This document shows positions 18,049-27,814 of a stretch of DNA of 64,000 nucleotides, in pieces. The DNA is from Burkholderiales bacterium (GTDB lineage: Bacteria > Pseudomonadota > Gammaproteobacteria > Burkholderiales > Burkholderiaceae_E): contig QEVL01000007.1 in NCBI GenBank assembly GCA_003577305.1, positions 1-64,000 on the forward strand, in the 5' to 3' direction. The notes beneath the pieces are model-generated. The model had not been told where the DNA came from and did no database searches. It saw only the letters and a list, made by a program, of their open reading frames with translations. Position 1 is the stretch's first letter. Every line of letters starts with the position of its first letter. Made by a program: the position numbers and the translations under genes.

Positions 18049-19398
18049 TTGAGCCCGTTCCTGCGCAGCCTCGCCGCCATCGTGCTGGCCGTCGCGATCG
18101 GCGCCGCCCTCGACCTCTACGCCTCCGGCAACGCCGCCGCCTGGTGGTTCGGCGCCCTGTTCGTCGGCGTCGCGCTGGTGCAACTGATCTATATGGTCCG
18201 GCTGCACCACTGGTCGTCGCTGCCGCGCAACCGCGCGCTGCCCGCCGGAATCGGGCCCTGGCGCCCGATCATCATGCGGCTGGCGCGTTTCGTGCGACAG
18301 GAGACCGACGCCCGCAACGAACTCGGCTCGGAGCTCGAGCGCATTCACGCGGCGGTCGATCGGCTGCCCGACGGCCTGGTCGTGCTCGACCGCTACGACC
18401 ACGTGCTCTGGGCCAACGACGCGGCCGAGCACCTGCACGGCATCTTCGGCACCCGGCGCCCGATCCACCACTTCATCCGCCAGCCCGAACTGGCTCGCTT
18501 CCTGCAGGCGAACGAGCCCGACAGCACGCTGCGGATCCAGCTGTCGAGCCATCCGGGGCGCACCCACGAGTTGCGGCTGCATCGCTCGCAAGGCGGCCAG
18601 AAGCTGCTCATCACCCGCGACGTGACCGACCAGGCCAAGCTCGATGCGATGCGCAGCGACTTCGTGGCCAACGTCTCGCGCGAGATACGCACTCCGATCA
18701 CCGTCATTGCGGGCTTCGCCGACACGCTGCTCACGGTCGAGCTCGACGAAGACGCACGCCGCAAGTACCTCGGCTCGATTCTCGAACAGAGCCAGACCAT
18801 GCAGCGGCTGGTCGACGACCTGCTGATGCTCTCGTCGCTCGAAAGCGGCGACGAGACGCTCGCCGAAGAACCGGTCGACCTGCAGCGGCTGCTCGGGGCG
18901 CTGCTCGAAGAGGCGCGCGCCTTGTCGCGCGAACGCCACCGGATCGAGCTGCACTTCGACGGGCCGCGCCGCGTGCTGGCCGCCGCCAGCGAACTCGAGT
19001 GCGCGGTGCGCAACCTGCTCACCAACGCGATCCGCTACACGCCCGACGGCGGGCAGATCTCGATCCTCTGGCGGGTGCAGGACAGCGAAGGCCTGCTGTC
19101 GGTGCGCGACACCGGCATCGGCATTCCGGCCGAGCACATCCCGCGGATCACCGAGCGCTTCTACCGGGTCGATCGCGGTCGCTCGCGCGCCACCGGCGGC
19201 ACCGGCCTCGGGCTGGCGATCGTCAAGCGGATCACGCACCGGCACCAGGGCCGGTTCGTGTTCGAAACGGCATCGAACCGCGGCAGCACCTTCACGATGT
19301 GCCTGCCGGCCACGCGCCTGCTGGCCGATCCGGCCGCCCCGCGCGAAGCCGTCCCGGACGACGCCGGCGCGCCGTCGCTGCCGGCCGATCTCAGCTGA
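18049..19398 (+). CDS. phoR: PhoR-like sensor histidine kinase lacking the phospho-acceptor histidine
   Basis: A 449-residue kinase with PhoR layout: two membrane helices in residues 1-50, a PAS-like domain (about 90-190, DRLPDGLVVLDRYDHVLWAND), a HisKA dimerisation domain and a HATPase domain. The ATPase boxes are intact (NLLTNAIRYTP, DTGIGIPAEHI, ERFYRVDRGRS, GTGLGLAIVK). The H-box reads NVSREIRTPIT: codon CGC at 18679-18681 (residue 211) encodes Arg where the phosphorylated His belongs. The E-x-x-T phosphatase motif beside it is kept. No phoB is adjacent. The TTG start at 18049 fits the usual short PhoR N-terminus; an ATG at 17968 would add 27 residues. It overlaps the convergent acyl-CoA dehydrogenase gene by 8 nt. 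Confidence 0.88.
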   Translation: MSPFLRSLAAIVLAVAIGAALDLYASGNAAAWWFGALFVGVALVQLIYMVRLHHWSSLPRNRALPAGIGPWRPIIMRLARFVRQETDARNELGSELERIHAAVDRLPDGLVVLDRYDHVLWANDAAEHLHGIFGTRRPIHHFIRQPELARFLQANEPDSTLRIQLSSHPGRTHELRLHRSQGGQKLLITRDVTDQAKLDAMRSDFVANVSREIRTPITVIAGFADTLLTVELDEDARRKYLGSILEQSQTMQRLVDDLLMLSSLESGDETLAEEPVDLQRLLGALLEEARALSRERHRIELHFDGPRRVLAAASELECAVRNLLTNAIRYTPDGGQISILWRVQDSEGLLSVRDTGIGIPAEHIPRITERFYRVDRGRSRATGGTGLGLAIVKRITHRHQGRFVFETASNRGSTFTMCLPATRLLADPAAPREAVPDDAGAPSLPADLS

Positions 19399-20548
19399 GC
19401 TGCGACGCCGCCGCGAACCGCTCCAGGTGGTGATCGGCGTCGCCGAACTGCTGCGCGATCATCGTCAGTCGCCTGAAGGTGTGCGCCACCTTCATCTCCA
19501 GCGTCATCCCCATGCCGCCGTGCAGCTGGATCGCCTCCTGGCCGACGTGCCGGCAGGCGTCGGCCACCCTGACTTTCGCAGCCGAGACCACGCGTCGACG
19601 CTCGTTCGCATCGACGTCGCCGCGCGCCGCCGCGTCGACCTTCGCGCAGGCGAGCCAGGTGATCGAGCGCGCCTGTTCGGCGCTGATCGTCATGTCGACC
19701 ATCCGGTGCTGCAGCGCCTGGAACGAGCCGATCGGCACGCCGAACTGCCGGCGCGTCTTCAGGTATTCGAGCGTGGCCTGGTTCGCATGGCGCATCGCCC
19801 CAACGCCTTCCGCGCAGAGCAGCACCGTCGCGAAATCGACCGCCTCCTCGATCGCCGGCAACGCGGCACCGGCCTCGCCGAGCAGCGCGTCGGCCGGCAG
19901 CGTCAGGTCGTTCAGCACGAGGTCGGCCGCGCGCAGGCCGTCGACCGTGCGGCAGGTCTTCATCGCGAGGCCCGGCGCATGCGCATCGACCACGAACAGG
20001 CTGATGCCCGACGCGTCGGTCGCACCGCCCGAAGTACGGGCCGAAACCACCAGCCGGTCGGCCATCGGCGCATGCAGCACCACCAACTTCTCGCCGGCGA
20101 GCACCCAGCCGTCGGCGGTCTTCGCCGCGCGCGCCTCGACCTGCGACAGCGTGTAGCGCGACCCGCGCTCGCCGTGCGCAAAAGCGAGCTTCGTCGAGCC
20201 GTCGATCACCGACGGCAATATTGCCGCGCGCTGCGCATCGGATCCGCAACGGGCGACGAGCCGCCCGGCCGGCGCAAGCGTGGACAGGAACGGCTCGACC
20301 ACCAGCCCTTCGCCAATCGCTTCCATCGTGGCGATCAGGTCGACCGCGCCGCCGCCGAAACCGCCGTCGCGCCCTGCGAACGGCAGCGACAGCAGGCCGA
20401 GCCCGGCCAGTTCGGCCCACGCCTCGGCACTGTGTCCGGCAGGCGAGGCAACGATGCGCTTGCGCGACTCGAAGTCGTAGCGCTTGTCGATCAGCCGCCG
20501 GACGCTGTCGGCCAGCAGTTGCTGCTCTTCGGTGTACTGGAAGTCCAT
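19391..20548 (-). CDS. Acyl-CoA dehydrogenase (PimD-like small-subunit type)
   Basis: A 385-residue flavoprotein of the acyl-CoA dehydrogenase family. It begins MDFQYTEEQQLLADSVRRL, continues with the FAD/substrate region LAFAHGERGSRYTL and ends with QEAIQLHGGMGMTLEMKVAHTFRRL. The C-terminus has Asp (QFGDADHH) at the place where medium-chain enzymes carry a catalytic Glu, as is common in this subgroup. It is encoded 16 nt downstream of a second dehydrogenase; such pairs (pimC/pimD type) are thought to form heteromers acting on dicarboxylyl-CoA or other unusual acyl-CoAs. Substrate cannot be assigned. The stop overlaps the convergent phoR stop. Confidence 0.88.
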   Translation of the reverse strand: MDFQYTEEQQLLADSVRRLIDKRYDFESRKRIVASPAGHSAEAWAELAGLGLLSLPFAGRDGGFGGGAVDLIATMEAIGEGLVVEPFLSTLAPAGRLVARCGSDAQRAAILPSVIDGSTKLAFAHGERGSRYTLSQVEARAAKTADGWVLAGEKLVVLHAPMADRLVVSARTSGGATDASGISLFVVDAHAPGLAMKTCRTVDGLRAADLVLNDLTLPADALLGEAGAALPAIEEAVDFATVLLCAEGVGAMRHANQATLEYLKTRRQFGVPIGSFQALQHRMVDMTISAEQARSITWLACAKVDAAARGDVDANERRRVVSAAKVRVADACRHVGQEAIQLHGGMGMTLEMKVAHTFRRLTMIAQQFGDADHHLERFAAASQLS

Positions 20549-20564
20549 GGTCTGCGCGTCCGGT

Positions 20565-21740
<1,176 letters not shown>

Positions 21741-21892
21741 GGAGCCCTCCTGCGGGCAGCGCGACGCAGCCGCCAGTTTAGCGACGGCGCGCCACGGCCG
21801 CGGCGCGCGCCTGTCCGGTCAACCGGCCCTGCGGATCGCACGTTAGCGTTGCGCGGGCAATCCGCTCACGCACGAGGTCGAAAGGAAACCAG

Positions 21893-22165
21893 ATGAACAA
21901 GCTCCTGGCCGCGATCGCCGCGGCAGCGTTCTCGACGGGCGCGTTCGCGCAGGCGACGTCCGCCACGCCGGCGACTCCGGCAACTGCAGCGGCTCCCGCC
22001 GCACCGGCCGCACCCGATGCCCAGGCACCCGCGGCGACTCCCGGCACGCCGGCAACGCCGGCCGCGCAACAGGCCCGCCAGAGCACGCGAACAAAGGCGC
22101 AGGTGCACAGGAAGACGCAGTCGACCAAGGCCAAGCGCGCCAAGGCCGCCAGGCAGCGCGGCTGA
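21893..22165 (+). CDS. Small secreted Ala/Pro/Thr-rich protein with basic C-terminus
   Basis: A 90-residue protein of unknown function. The first 19-20 residues form a clear Sec signal peptide (MNKLLAAIAAAAFSTGAFAQ, cut after AFA). The mature part is low-complexity Ala/Pro/Thr for about 40 residues and then strongly basic (TRTKAQVHRKTQSTKAKRAKAARQRG) with no acidic residue. AAAGGAAA 8 nt before the ATG is a good SD. It is monocistronic, between a divergent acyl-CoA dehydrogenase operon and a strong hairpin. Cell-envelope or nucleic-acid/polyanion binding is possible; I do not recognise a family. Confidence 0.75.
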   Translation: MNKLLAAIAAAAFSTGAFAQATSATPATPATAAAPAAPAAPDAQAPAATPGTPATPAAQQARQSTRTKAQVHRKTQSTKAKRAKAARQRG

Positions 22166-22180
22166 GGATGGCACGGCCGT

Positions 22181-22223
22181 GGCGCCGTAGCGCACGGGCC
22201 GCCGGCTCGTGCGTTGCGGCGCC
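22181..22223 (+). terminator. Strong hairpin after the small secreted protein gene
   Basis: Arms 22181-22196 and 22208-22223 pair over 16 bp in the plus-strand transcript, including two G-U pairs, around an 11-nt loop. In the minus-strand transcript the two wobble pairs become mismatches, so the structure favours RNA from the 21893 gene. No U-tract follows. It sits just beyond the 3' end of tRNA-Leu on the other strand. Confidence 0.5.
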
Positions 22224-22227
22224 AGCC

Positions 22228-22314
22228 TGGTGCCGGAGGCGGGAATCGAACCCGCACGAGGTTGCCCTCACCGGATTTTGAGTCCGGCGCGTCTACCAGT
22301 TCCACCACTCCGGC
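22228..22314 (-). tRNA. tRNA-Leu (anticodon CAA)
   Basis: An 87-nt tRNA with a complete cloverleaf and encoded CCA (plus-strand tgg at 22228-22230). The acceptor stem pairs GCCGGAG with CTCCGGC; the D-arm contains TGGTAGACGC; the anticodon stem CCGGA/TCCGG encloses loop CTCAAAA with anticodon CAA (plus-strand ttg, 22278-22280). The T-arm GCGGGTTCGATTCCCGC is canonical, and a variable arm (GGTGAGGGCAACCTC region) identifies a class II tRNA. It reads UUG leucine codons. Confidence 0.97.
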
Positions 22315-22405
22315 GAGCGTTGTCCGGGTGGAACCCGGAGGCGGACCCGCATTATCTGCAATCGCCCGCCCGCCGGCAAACCCGCTGCGGTCGAGAGCAC
22401 GCGCG

Positions 22406-23767
22406 CTAGGCGCGCAATACGCATTTCTCGTAGAGGCCGAGCGCACGTCCGGCCGCGTCGTATTTCGCCTTCAGCGCGGCGTATTCGTCCATCCGGTACG
22501 CCTGCGCGAACTCCTCGCGGGTGAAGAAGCTGTCGGAGTACAGCGACTTGATCCCTCCCAGCCGCATCACTTCCTGCTCGACCAGCCGGACGAAGTGCCC
22601 GGCTTCGTGCGGCGTGCGGCTCTCGACCACGTCCCAGAACCCGAAGTTCACGTAGCGCACGCCGGGTTCGAGCGGGTACAGCGTGAAACGCATCGACGCG
22701 TCGGCGGGCCGGATCGGGCAGATCCAGACCGGCAGGATCCCGATCTCGCGCGAGAGGAAGTCGAGGAACTCGCCGGCGCGCGCGAGCGGGATGTCGACGT
22801 CCTGGATCACCGACTCGGTGAACCGGCCGCGCAGTCGCGCGAGCCGCCGGGTCAGCCCCCGGCGCGCGTTCCAGCGCATCACCCGGGTGTAGAAGCGCGA
22901 GTTCAGCCGCCCGCGCCCGAGCAGGCGGCGCACCAGCGGATTCTGCGCGTACAGGTTCTTCGAGCACCAGAACCAGTCGGTGTCCCAGCGCCAGAGGTAA
23001 TCGTGGGCGCTCAGGTAGTCGGTCTCGCGGCTGCGCAGCGAACGATAGTAGATGTTCCGGAAGGTGTAGTCGCTCAGCCAGGGCGCATCGTCGACGAAAC
23101 GGGCAACGCTGAGCACCAGCTCGCGCGGGCCGAAGACCACGCCGTCGACGAAATCGGCCGCACTCTCCTCGCACTGGCGCGCCAGGTCGTCGAAGAAGCC
23201 GCGCGGATCGGCGTGCCGGCGGTGCTCGACACGCACGTTCGCGCGCACCGGCAGCGTGCGCTGGCGCAGCCTGATCGCGTAGCCGAGCGTGCCGTACGAG
23301 TTCGGGAAGCCGAAGTAGAGGTCGCGGTGTTCGTTGCCCGGCGTGCAGGTGACGATCCGGCCGTCGGGAAGCAGCACGTCGAACTCGAGCAGGGTGTCGT
23401 GCACCAGCCCGTGCCGGAACGAGGTCGCTTCGATGCCCACGCCGGCCGCGGCCCCGCCGACGGTGATCGTCTTCAGCTGCGGCACCACCGCGGGCATCAC
23501 GCCGCGGGGAAGCGTCGCCGCGACCAGGTCTTCGTAACGGGTGGAGCCTTCGACGTCGACCCAGCCAGCCGCGACGTCGAGCGCCAGCACCTGCCGGAAG
23601 TCGCGCAGGTCGATCCGGTGCTTCGGCTGCTCGGCGCGGTCGCGAAACAGGTTCGAGGTACCGTGCGCAAGCCCGAGCGGCGCCTCGCCCGCGGATTGCA
23701 GCGTCGCGACCAGTCGCGCGCGCCGCGCCGCGTGTGCCGCCAACGGATCGCCCGCCTGCGCCTGCAC
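22406..23767 (-). CDS. FAD-linked oxidoreductase, partner of the adjacent fatty-acid methyltransferase
   Basis: A 453-residue flavoprotein with a PCMH-type FAD domain: GLAHGTSNLF, ITVGGAAAGVGIEATSFRHG and GTLGYAIRLRQRTLPV are the expected FAD-binding blocks. The C-terminal half resembles the DHCR24/TmsA-like reductases (FWDVVESRT, KSLYSDSFFTREEF). It is encoded 1 nt after the methyltransferase stop, so the two are almost certainly co-translated. In actinobacteria, such a pair (TmsA/TmsB) methylenates and then reduces oleoyl chains to 10-methylstearate; that role here is inference. Start is GTG at 23767. No membrane segment or signal peptide is evident. Confidence 0.82.
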   Translation of the reverse strand: MQAQAGDPLAAHAARRARLVATLQSAGEAPLGLAHGTSNLFRDRAEQPKHRIDLRDFRQVLALDVAAGWVDVEGSTRYEDLVAATLPRGVMPAVVPQLKTITVGGAAAGVGIEATSFRHGLVHDTLLEFDVLLPDGRIVTCTPGNEHRDLYFGFPNSYGTLGYAIRLRQRTLPVRANVRVEHRRHADPRGFFDDLARQCEESAADFVDGVVFGPRELVLSVARFVDDAPWLSDYTFRNIYYRSLRSRETDYLSAHDYLWRWDTDWFWCSKNLYAQNPLVRRLLGRGRLNSRFYTRVMRWNARRGLTRRLARLRGRFTESVIQDVDIPLARAGEFLDFLSREIGILPVWICPIRPADASMRFTLYPLEPGVRYVNFGFWDVVESRTPHEAGHFVRLVEQEVMRLGGIKSLYSDSFFTREEFAQAYRMDEYAALKAKYDAAGRALGLYEKCVLRA

Positions 23768-23768
23768 T

Positions 23769-24989
23769 TCAGCGCCCGTACAGGAACCCGCGTCCCATCG
23801 GATAGTTCGCCGGGGTCACGTTGCCCTTCGAGTAGACGATCTGGAACAGGTGCGTATAGCCGGCGGGCGAGCGGAACATCTCGGCGCAGCCGACCAGGTA
23901 GGTGAGCCAGATGCGCCTGAAGCGCTCGTCGAAGCGCACCGGATCGAGCGCGCGGATCGCGTCCCAGTTGCGCTCGAAGCGCTCGGCCCAGGCGTCGAGC
24001 GTCGGCGCGTAGTGCCGGCGCAGGTTTTCGATGTCGAGCACCTCGAGCCCGCAGCGCTCCATCTCGACGATGACGTCGGCGAGCGCCGGTATCCAGCCGC
24101 CCGGAAAGACGTGCTTGCGGATGAACGGCTCGGTCTCGTAGCGGCCCACGTGGCCGATGAAGTGCAGCATGCCGAGCCCGCCGGGCTTCAGGAACTGCGC
24201 GTGCGCGCGCACCACTTCGGCGAGCTGGTCGCGTCCGGCGTGTTCGAGCACGCCGATCGACACCACCTTGTCGTACTGCGCGTCGACCTCGCGAAAGTCG
24301 GCCTCGCGCACCGCCAGGCTGTGCTGCAGGCCGCGCCGGGCGATTTCGTCGCGCAGCCAGTCGACCTGCTCGGTCGTGGTGTTCACGCCGACGCCGGTGG
24401 CGCCGGTAGTCTCGTGCGCGCGAAACATGAACCCACCGAAGCCGCATCCGATGTCGACGAAGCGCTCGCCGCGCGACAACCGGATCTTGCGGCAGACGTG
24501 GTCGATCTTGTTGCGCTGCGCCTGCTCGAGCGAGGCGGTGCCTTCGGGCCAGTAGCCGCAGGTGTACATCTTCAGCGGGTCGTCGAGCCAGAGCCGGTAG
24601 AACGGCTCGCCGAGGCCGTAGTGCGCACGCGCGTTGGCCTTCGCCTGCGCCACGCTGCGGTTCGAGCGACGCCACTCGTGGACGCGGTTCTCGATCCTGA
24701 CCGGCAGGCGAACCTCGCGCCCCAGGTCGCCCGTCATCCCGACCTCGAACAGCGCATGCAGGTCGCCCTCCACGTCGATCCCGCCGTCGAAATACGCCTC
24801 GAGCAGGCCGAGATGGCCGCGCACGATGCCGGCGCGCAGCGCGCCGGGCGTGTGCATCCTGATCGTGAAACGCGGTGCGCTCTCGCCCTGGCCGGCGCGC
24901 AGGCTCGATCCGTCGGGCAGAACGACTTCGAACGGCACTGCGCAGCGCGCACCGAGCGCGTCGACGATCACCTGGGCCGTGGACTGCAT
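23769..24989 (-). CDS. Cyclopropane-fatty-acyl-phospholipid synthase family methyltransferase
   Basis: A 406-residue SAM-dependent enzyme acting on unsaturated acyl chains of phospholipids. [19 protein letters not shown] and the SAM motif VDIGCGFGG are clear; SIGVLEHAG and [10 protein letters not shown] contain the His/Glu and Cys typical of the cyclopropane synthase active site. A good SD (AGGAG, 6 nt before the ATG) is present. It heads an operon with the flavoprotein gene at 22406, which suggests a methyl-branched rather than a cyclopropane product, but a plain cyclopropane synthase cannot be excluded. It is divergent from queA over 130 nt. Confidence 0.88.
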   Translation of the reverse strand: MQSTAQVIVDALGARCAVPFEVVLPDGSSLRAGQGESAPRFTIRMHTPGALRAGIVRGHLGLLEAYFDGGIDVEGDLHALFEVGMTGDLGREVRLPVRIENRVHEWRRSNRSVAQAKANARAHYGLGEPFYRLWLDDPLKMYTCGYWPEGTASLEQAQRNKIDHVCRKIRLSRGERFVDIGCGFGGFMFRAHETTGATGVGVNTTTEQVDWLRDEIARRGLQHSLAVREADFREVDAQYDKVVSIGVLEHAGRDQLAEVVRAHAQFLKPGGLGMLHFIGHVGRYETEPFIRKHVFPGGWIPALADVIVEMERCGLEVLDIENLRRHYAPTLDAWAERFERNWDAIRALDPVRFDERFRRIWLTYLVGCAEMFRSPAGYTHLFQIVYSKGNVTPANYPMGRGFLYGR

Positions 24990-25119
24990 GAGGGTCTCCT
25001 GTCGCCGGTCTGCGGCCGGCCCTGCCGGAGCCGCCGCGCGGGGCGCCTATCTTTGCACGCGGCGGCTCGCCTTGTCAGTCCCTGCGGCCATCTGTCCGGG
25101 CCCTCTAGAATGGCGCCCC

Positions 25120-26157
25120 ATGCGCCTGTCGGATTTCGATTTCGATCTGCCCCCAGAGTTGATCGCGCAGCACCCGGAGTCGTCGCGCAGCGCGTCGCGC
25201 CTGTTGCACGTGCGCGCCGACGGGCTGTCGGACCTGCGCTTCGACGAATTGCCCCGATTGCTCGCGCCCGGCGACCTGCTGGTCCTGAACGACACCCGCG
25301 TGCTGCGGGCGCGGCTGCGCGGCGCCAAGGCCAGCGGCGGGCGCGTCGAGGCGCTGATCGAGCGCGTGAGCGGCGAGCGCGAGGCGCTCGCGCAACTGCG
25401 CGCGAGCAGGCCGCCGCGCCCCGGCGGGCGGCTCGTCTTCGGTTCGAGCGCGGCCACGGTGATCGCGCGCGCCGGTGAATTCTGGCTGCTGCATTTCGAC
25501 GAGCCGGTGCTGGCCGTGCTCGATCGCGACGGCGAAGTCCCGCTGCCGCCGTACATCTCGCACGCGCCGGACGCACAGGACACGCACCGCTACCAGACGG
25601 TGTACGCGCGCGAGCCGGGCTCGGTGGCGGCGCCCACCGCCGGGCTGCACTTCGACGAACCGCTGCTCGCAAGGCTGCGCGATCGCGGCGTCGCGCTGGC
25701 CTTCGTGACGTTGCACGTGGGCGCCGGCACCTTCCAGCCGGTGCGCATCGACGACCTCTCGCAGCACCGGATGCACGCCGAGCGGTTCAGCGTGCCCGAG
25801 ACGACCGCCGCGGCGATCGGGGCGGCGCGCGCGGCCGGGGGGCGCATCGTCGCGGTGGGCACCACGTCGCTGCGAACCCTCGAATCGGCCGCCGACGACG
25901 AGGGACTGGTGCGGCCGGGCAGCGGCGAGACGCGGCTCTTCATCACGCCCGGCTACCGCTTTCGCGTGGTCGACCGGCTGGTCACGAACTTTCACCTGCC
26001 CAGGTCGACGCTGCTGATGCTGGTGTCGGCATTCGCCGGCGTCGAGCGCATCCGCCGCGCCTATGCGCACGCGATCGCCGCGCGCTACCGCTTCTTCAGC
26101 TACGGCGACGCGATGCTGCTCGAGCGCGACGCGTCCGCAGCGGGCACCGGCGGGTGA
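25120..26157 (+). CDS. queA: S-adenosylmethionine:tRNA ribosyltransferase-isomerase
   Basis: A 345-residue QueA making epoxyqueuosine from preQ1-t[20 protein letters not shown] at the start, [11 protein letters not shown], the long central motif [25 protein letters not shown] and [15 protein letters not shown] are all diagnostic. The ATG at 25120 is the first start giving the normal N-terminus; the frame extends upstream only as a shadow of the methyltransferase gene. TAGAAT ends 9 nt before the ATG, so the message may have almost no leader. tgt follows after 33 nt; both act in queuosine synthesis. Confidence 0.97.
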   Translation: MRLSDFDFDLPPELIAQHPESSRSASRLLHVRADGLSDLRFDELPRLLAPGDLLVLNDTRVLRARLRGAKASGGRVEALIERVSGEREALAQLRASRPPRPGGRLVFGSSAATVIARAGEFWLLHFDEPVLAVLDRDGEVPLPPYISHAPDAQDTHRYQTVYAREPGSVAAPTAGLHFDEPLLARLRDRGVALAFVTLHVGAGTFQPVRIDDLSQHRMHAERFSVPETTAAAIGAARAAGGRIVAVGTTSLRTLESAADDEGLVRPGSGETRLFITPGYRFRVVDRLVTNFHLPRSTLLMLVSAFAGVERIRRAYAHAIAARYRFFSYGDAMLLERDASAAGTGG

Positions 26158-27330
<1,173 letters not shown>

Positions 27331-27395
27331 CGACGCCTGCTGCCCGCTCCCGGGGCGGCGGCCGCCGCGCAGGCGGGCGCCCGGGCGGGCGCGGT

Positions 27396-27404
27396 TGCTA
27401 TAAT
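27396..27404 (+). promoter_or_regulatory. Extended -10 promoter for yajC-secD-secF
   Basis: TGCTATAAT is a perfect extended -10 (TGn + TATAAT) in a very GC-rich gap, 28 nt before the yajC GTG. No -35 is recognisable, which extended -10 promoters tolerate. Confidence 0.7.
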
Positions 27405-27431
27405 CTCCGGTCGCTTACGGGAGATCCCTTC

Positions 27432-27782
27432 GTGTTCATTTCCAGCGCATACGCCCAGGCCGCGGGCGGCTCGGGCGAGCAGCAGATCTTCGGCTTCCTG
27501 CCGATCATCCTGATGTTCGTCGTGCTGTACTTCCTGATGATCCGCCCGCAGATGAAGCGCGCCAAGGAGCACAAGACGATGCTCGAGGCGCTGAAGAAAG
27601 GCGACGAGGTGGTCACTTCGGGCGGCCTGGTCGGGCGGGTGACCAAGGTCGGCGAGAGCTACGTCACGCTCGAAGTGGCGCGCTCGCCCGAAGGCAAGGG
27701 CGGCGATTCCGCGATCGAGATGATCTTCCAGAAGGCGGCAGTGCAGACGCTGCTGCCCAACGGCACGATCAAGGCCATCTGA
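27432..27782 (+). CDS. yajC: Sec translocon accessory protein YajC
   Basis: A 116-residue single-pass inner-membrane protein accompanying SecDF. FISSAYAQAAG begins it, a hydrophobic helix IFGFLPIILMFVVLYFLM follows, then MIRPQMKRAKEH and the cytoplasmic domain GDEVVTSGGLVGRVTKVG. The start is GTG at 27432 with GGGAGA 8 nt upstream. It is the first gene of the secDF unit, with its own extended -10 promoter. Confidence 0.95.
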   Translation: MFISSAYAQAAGGSGEQQIFGFLPIILMFVVLYFLMIRPQMKRAKEHKTMLEALKKGDEVVTSGGLVGRVTKVGESYVTLEVARSPEGKGGDSAIEMIFQKAAVQTLLPNGTIKAI

Positions 27783-27814
27783 CCAGGCCCGGGCCCGTCG
27801 ATCCAGGCAGCCGA

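Noticed and set aside
22214..23905. Long plus-strand frame across tRNA-Leu and the flavoprotein gene
   Set aside because: Covers a tRNA and is antisense to a recognised flavoprotein; composition is shadow-like.
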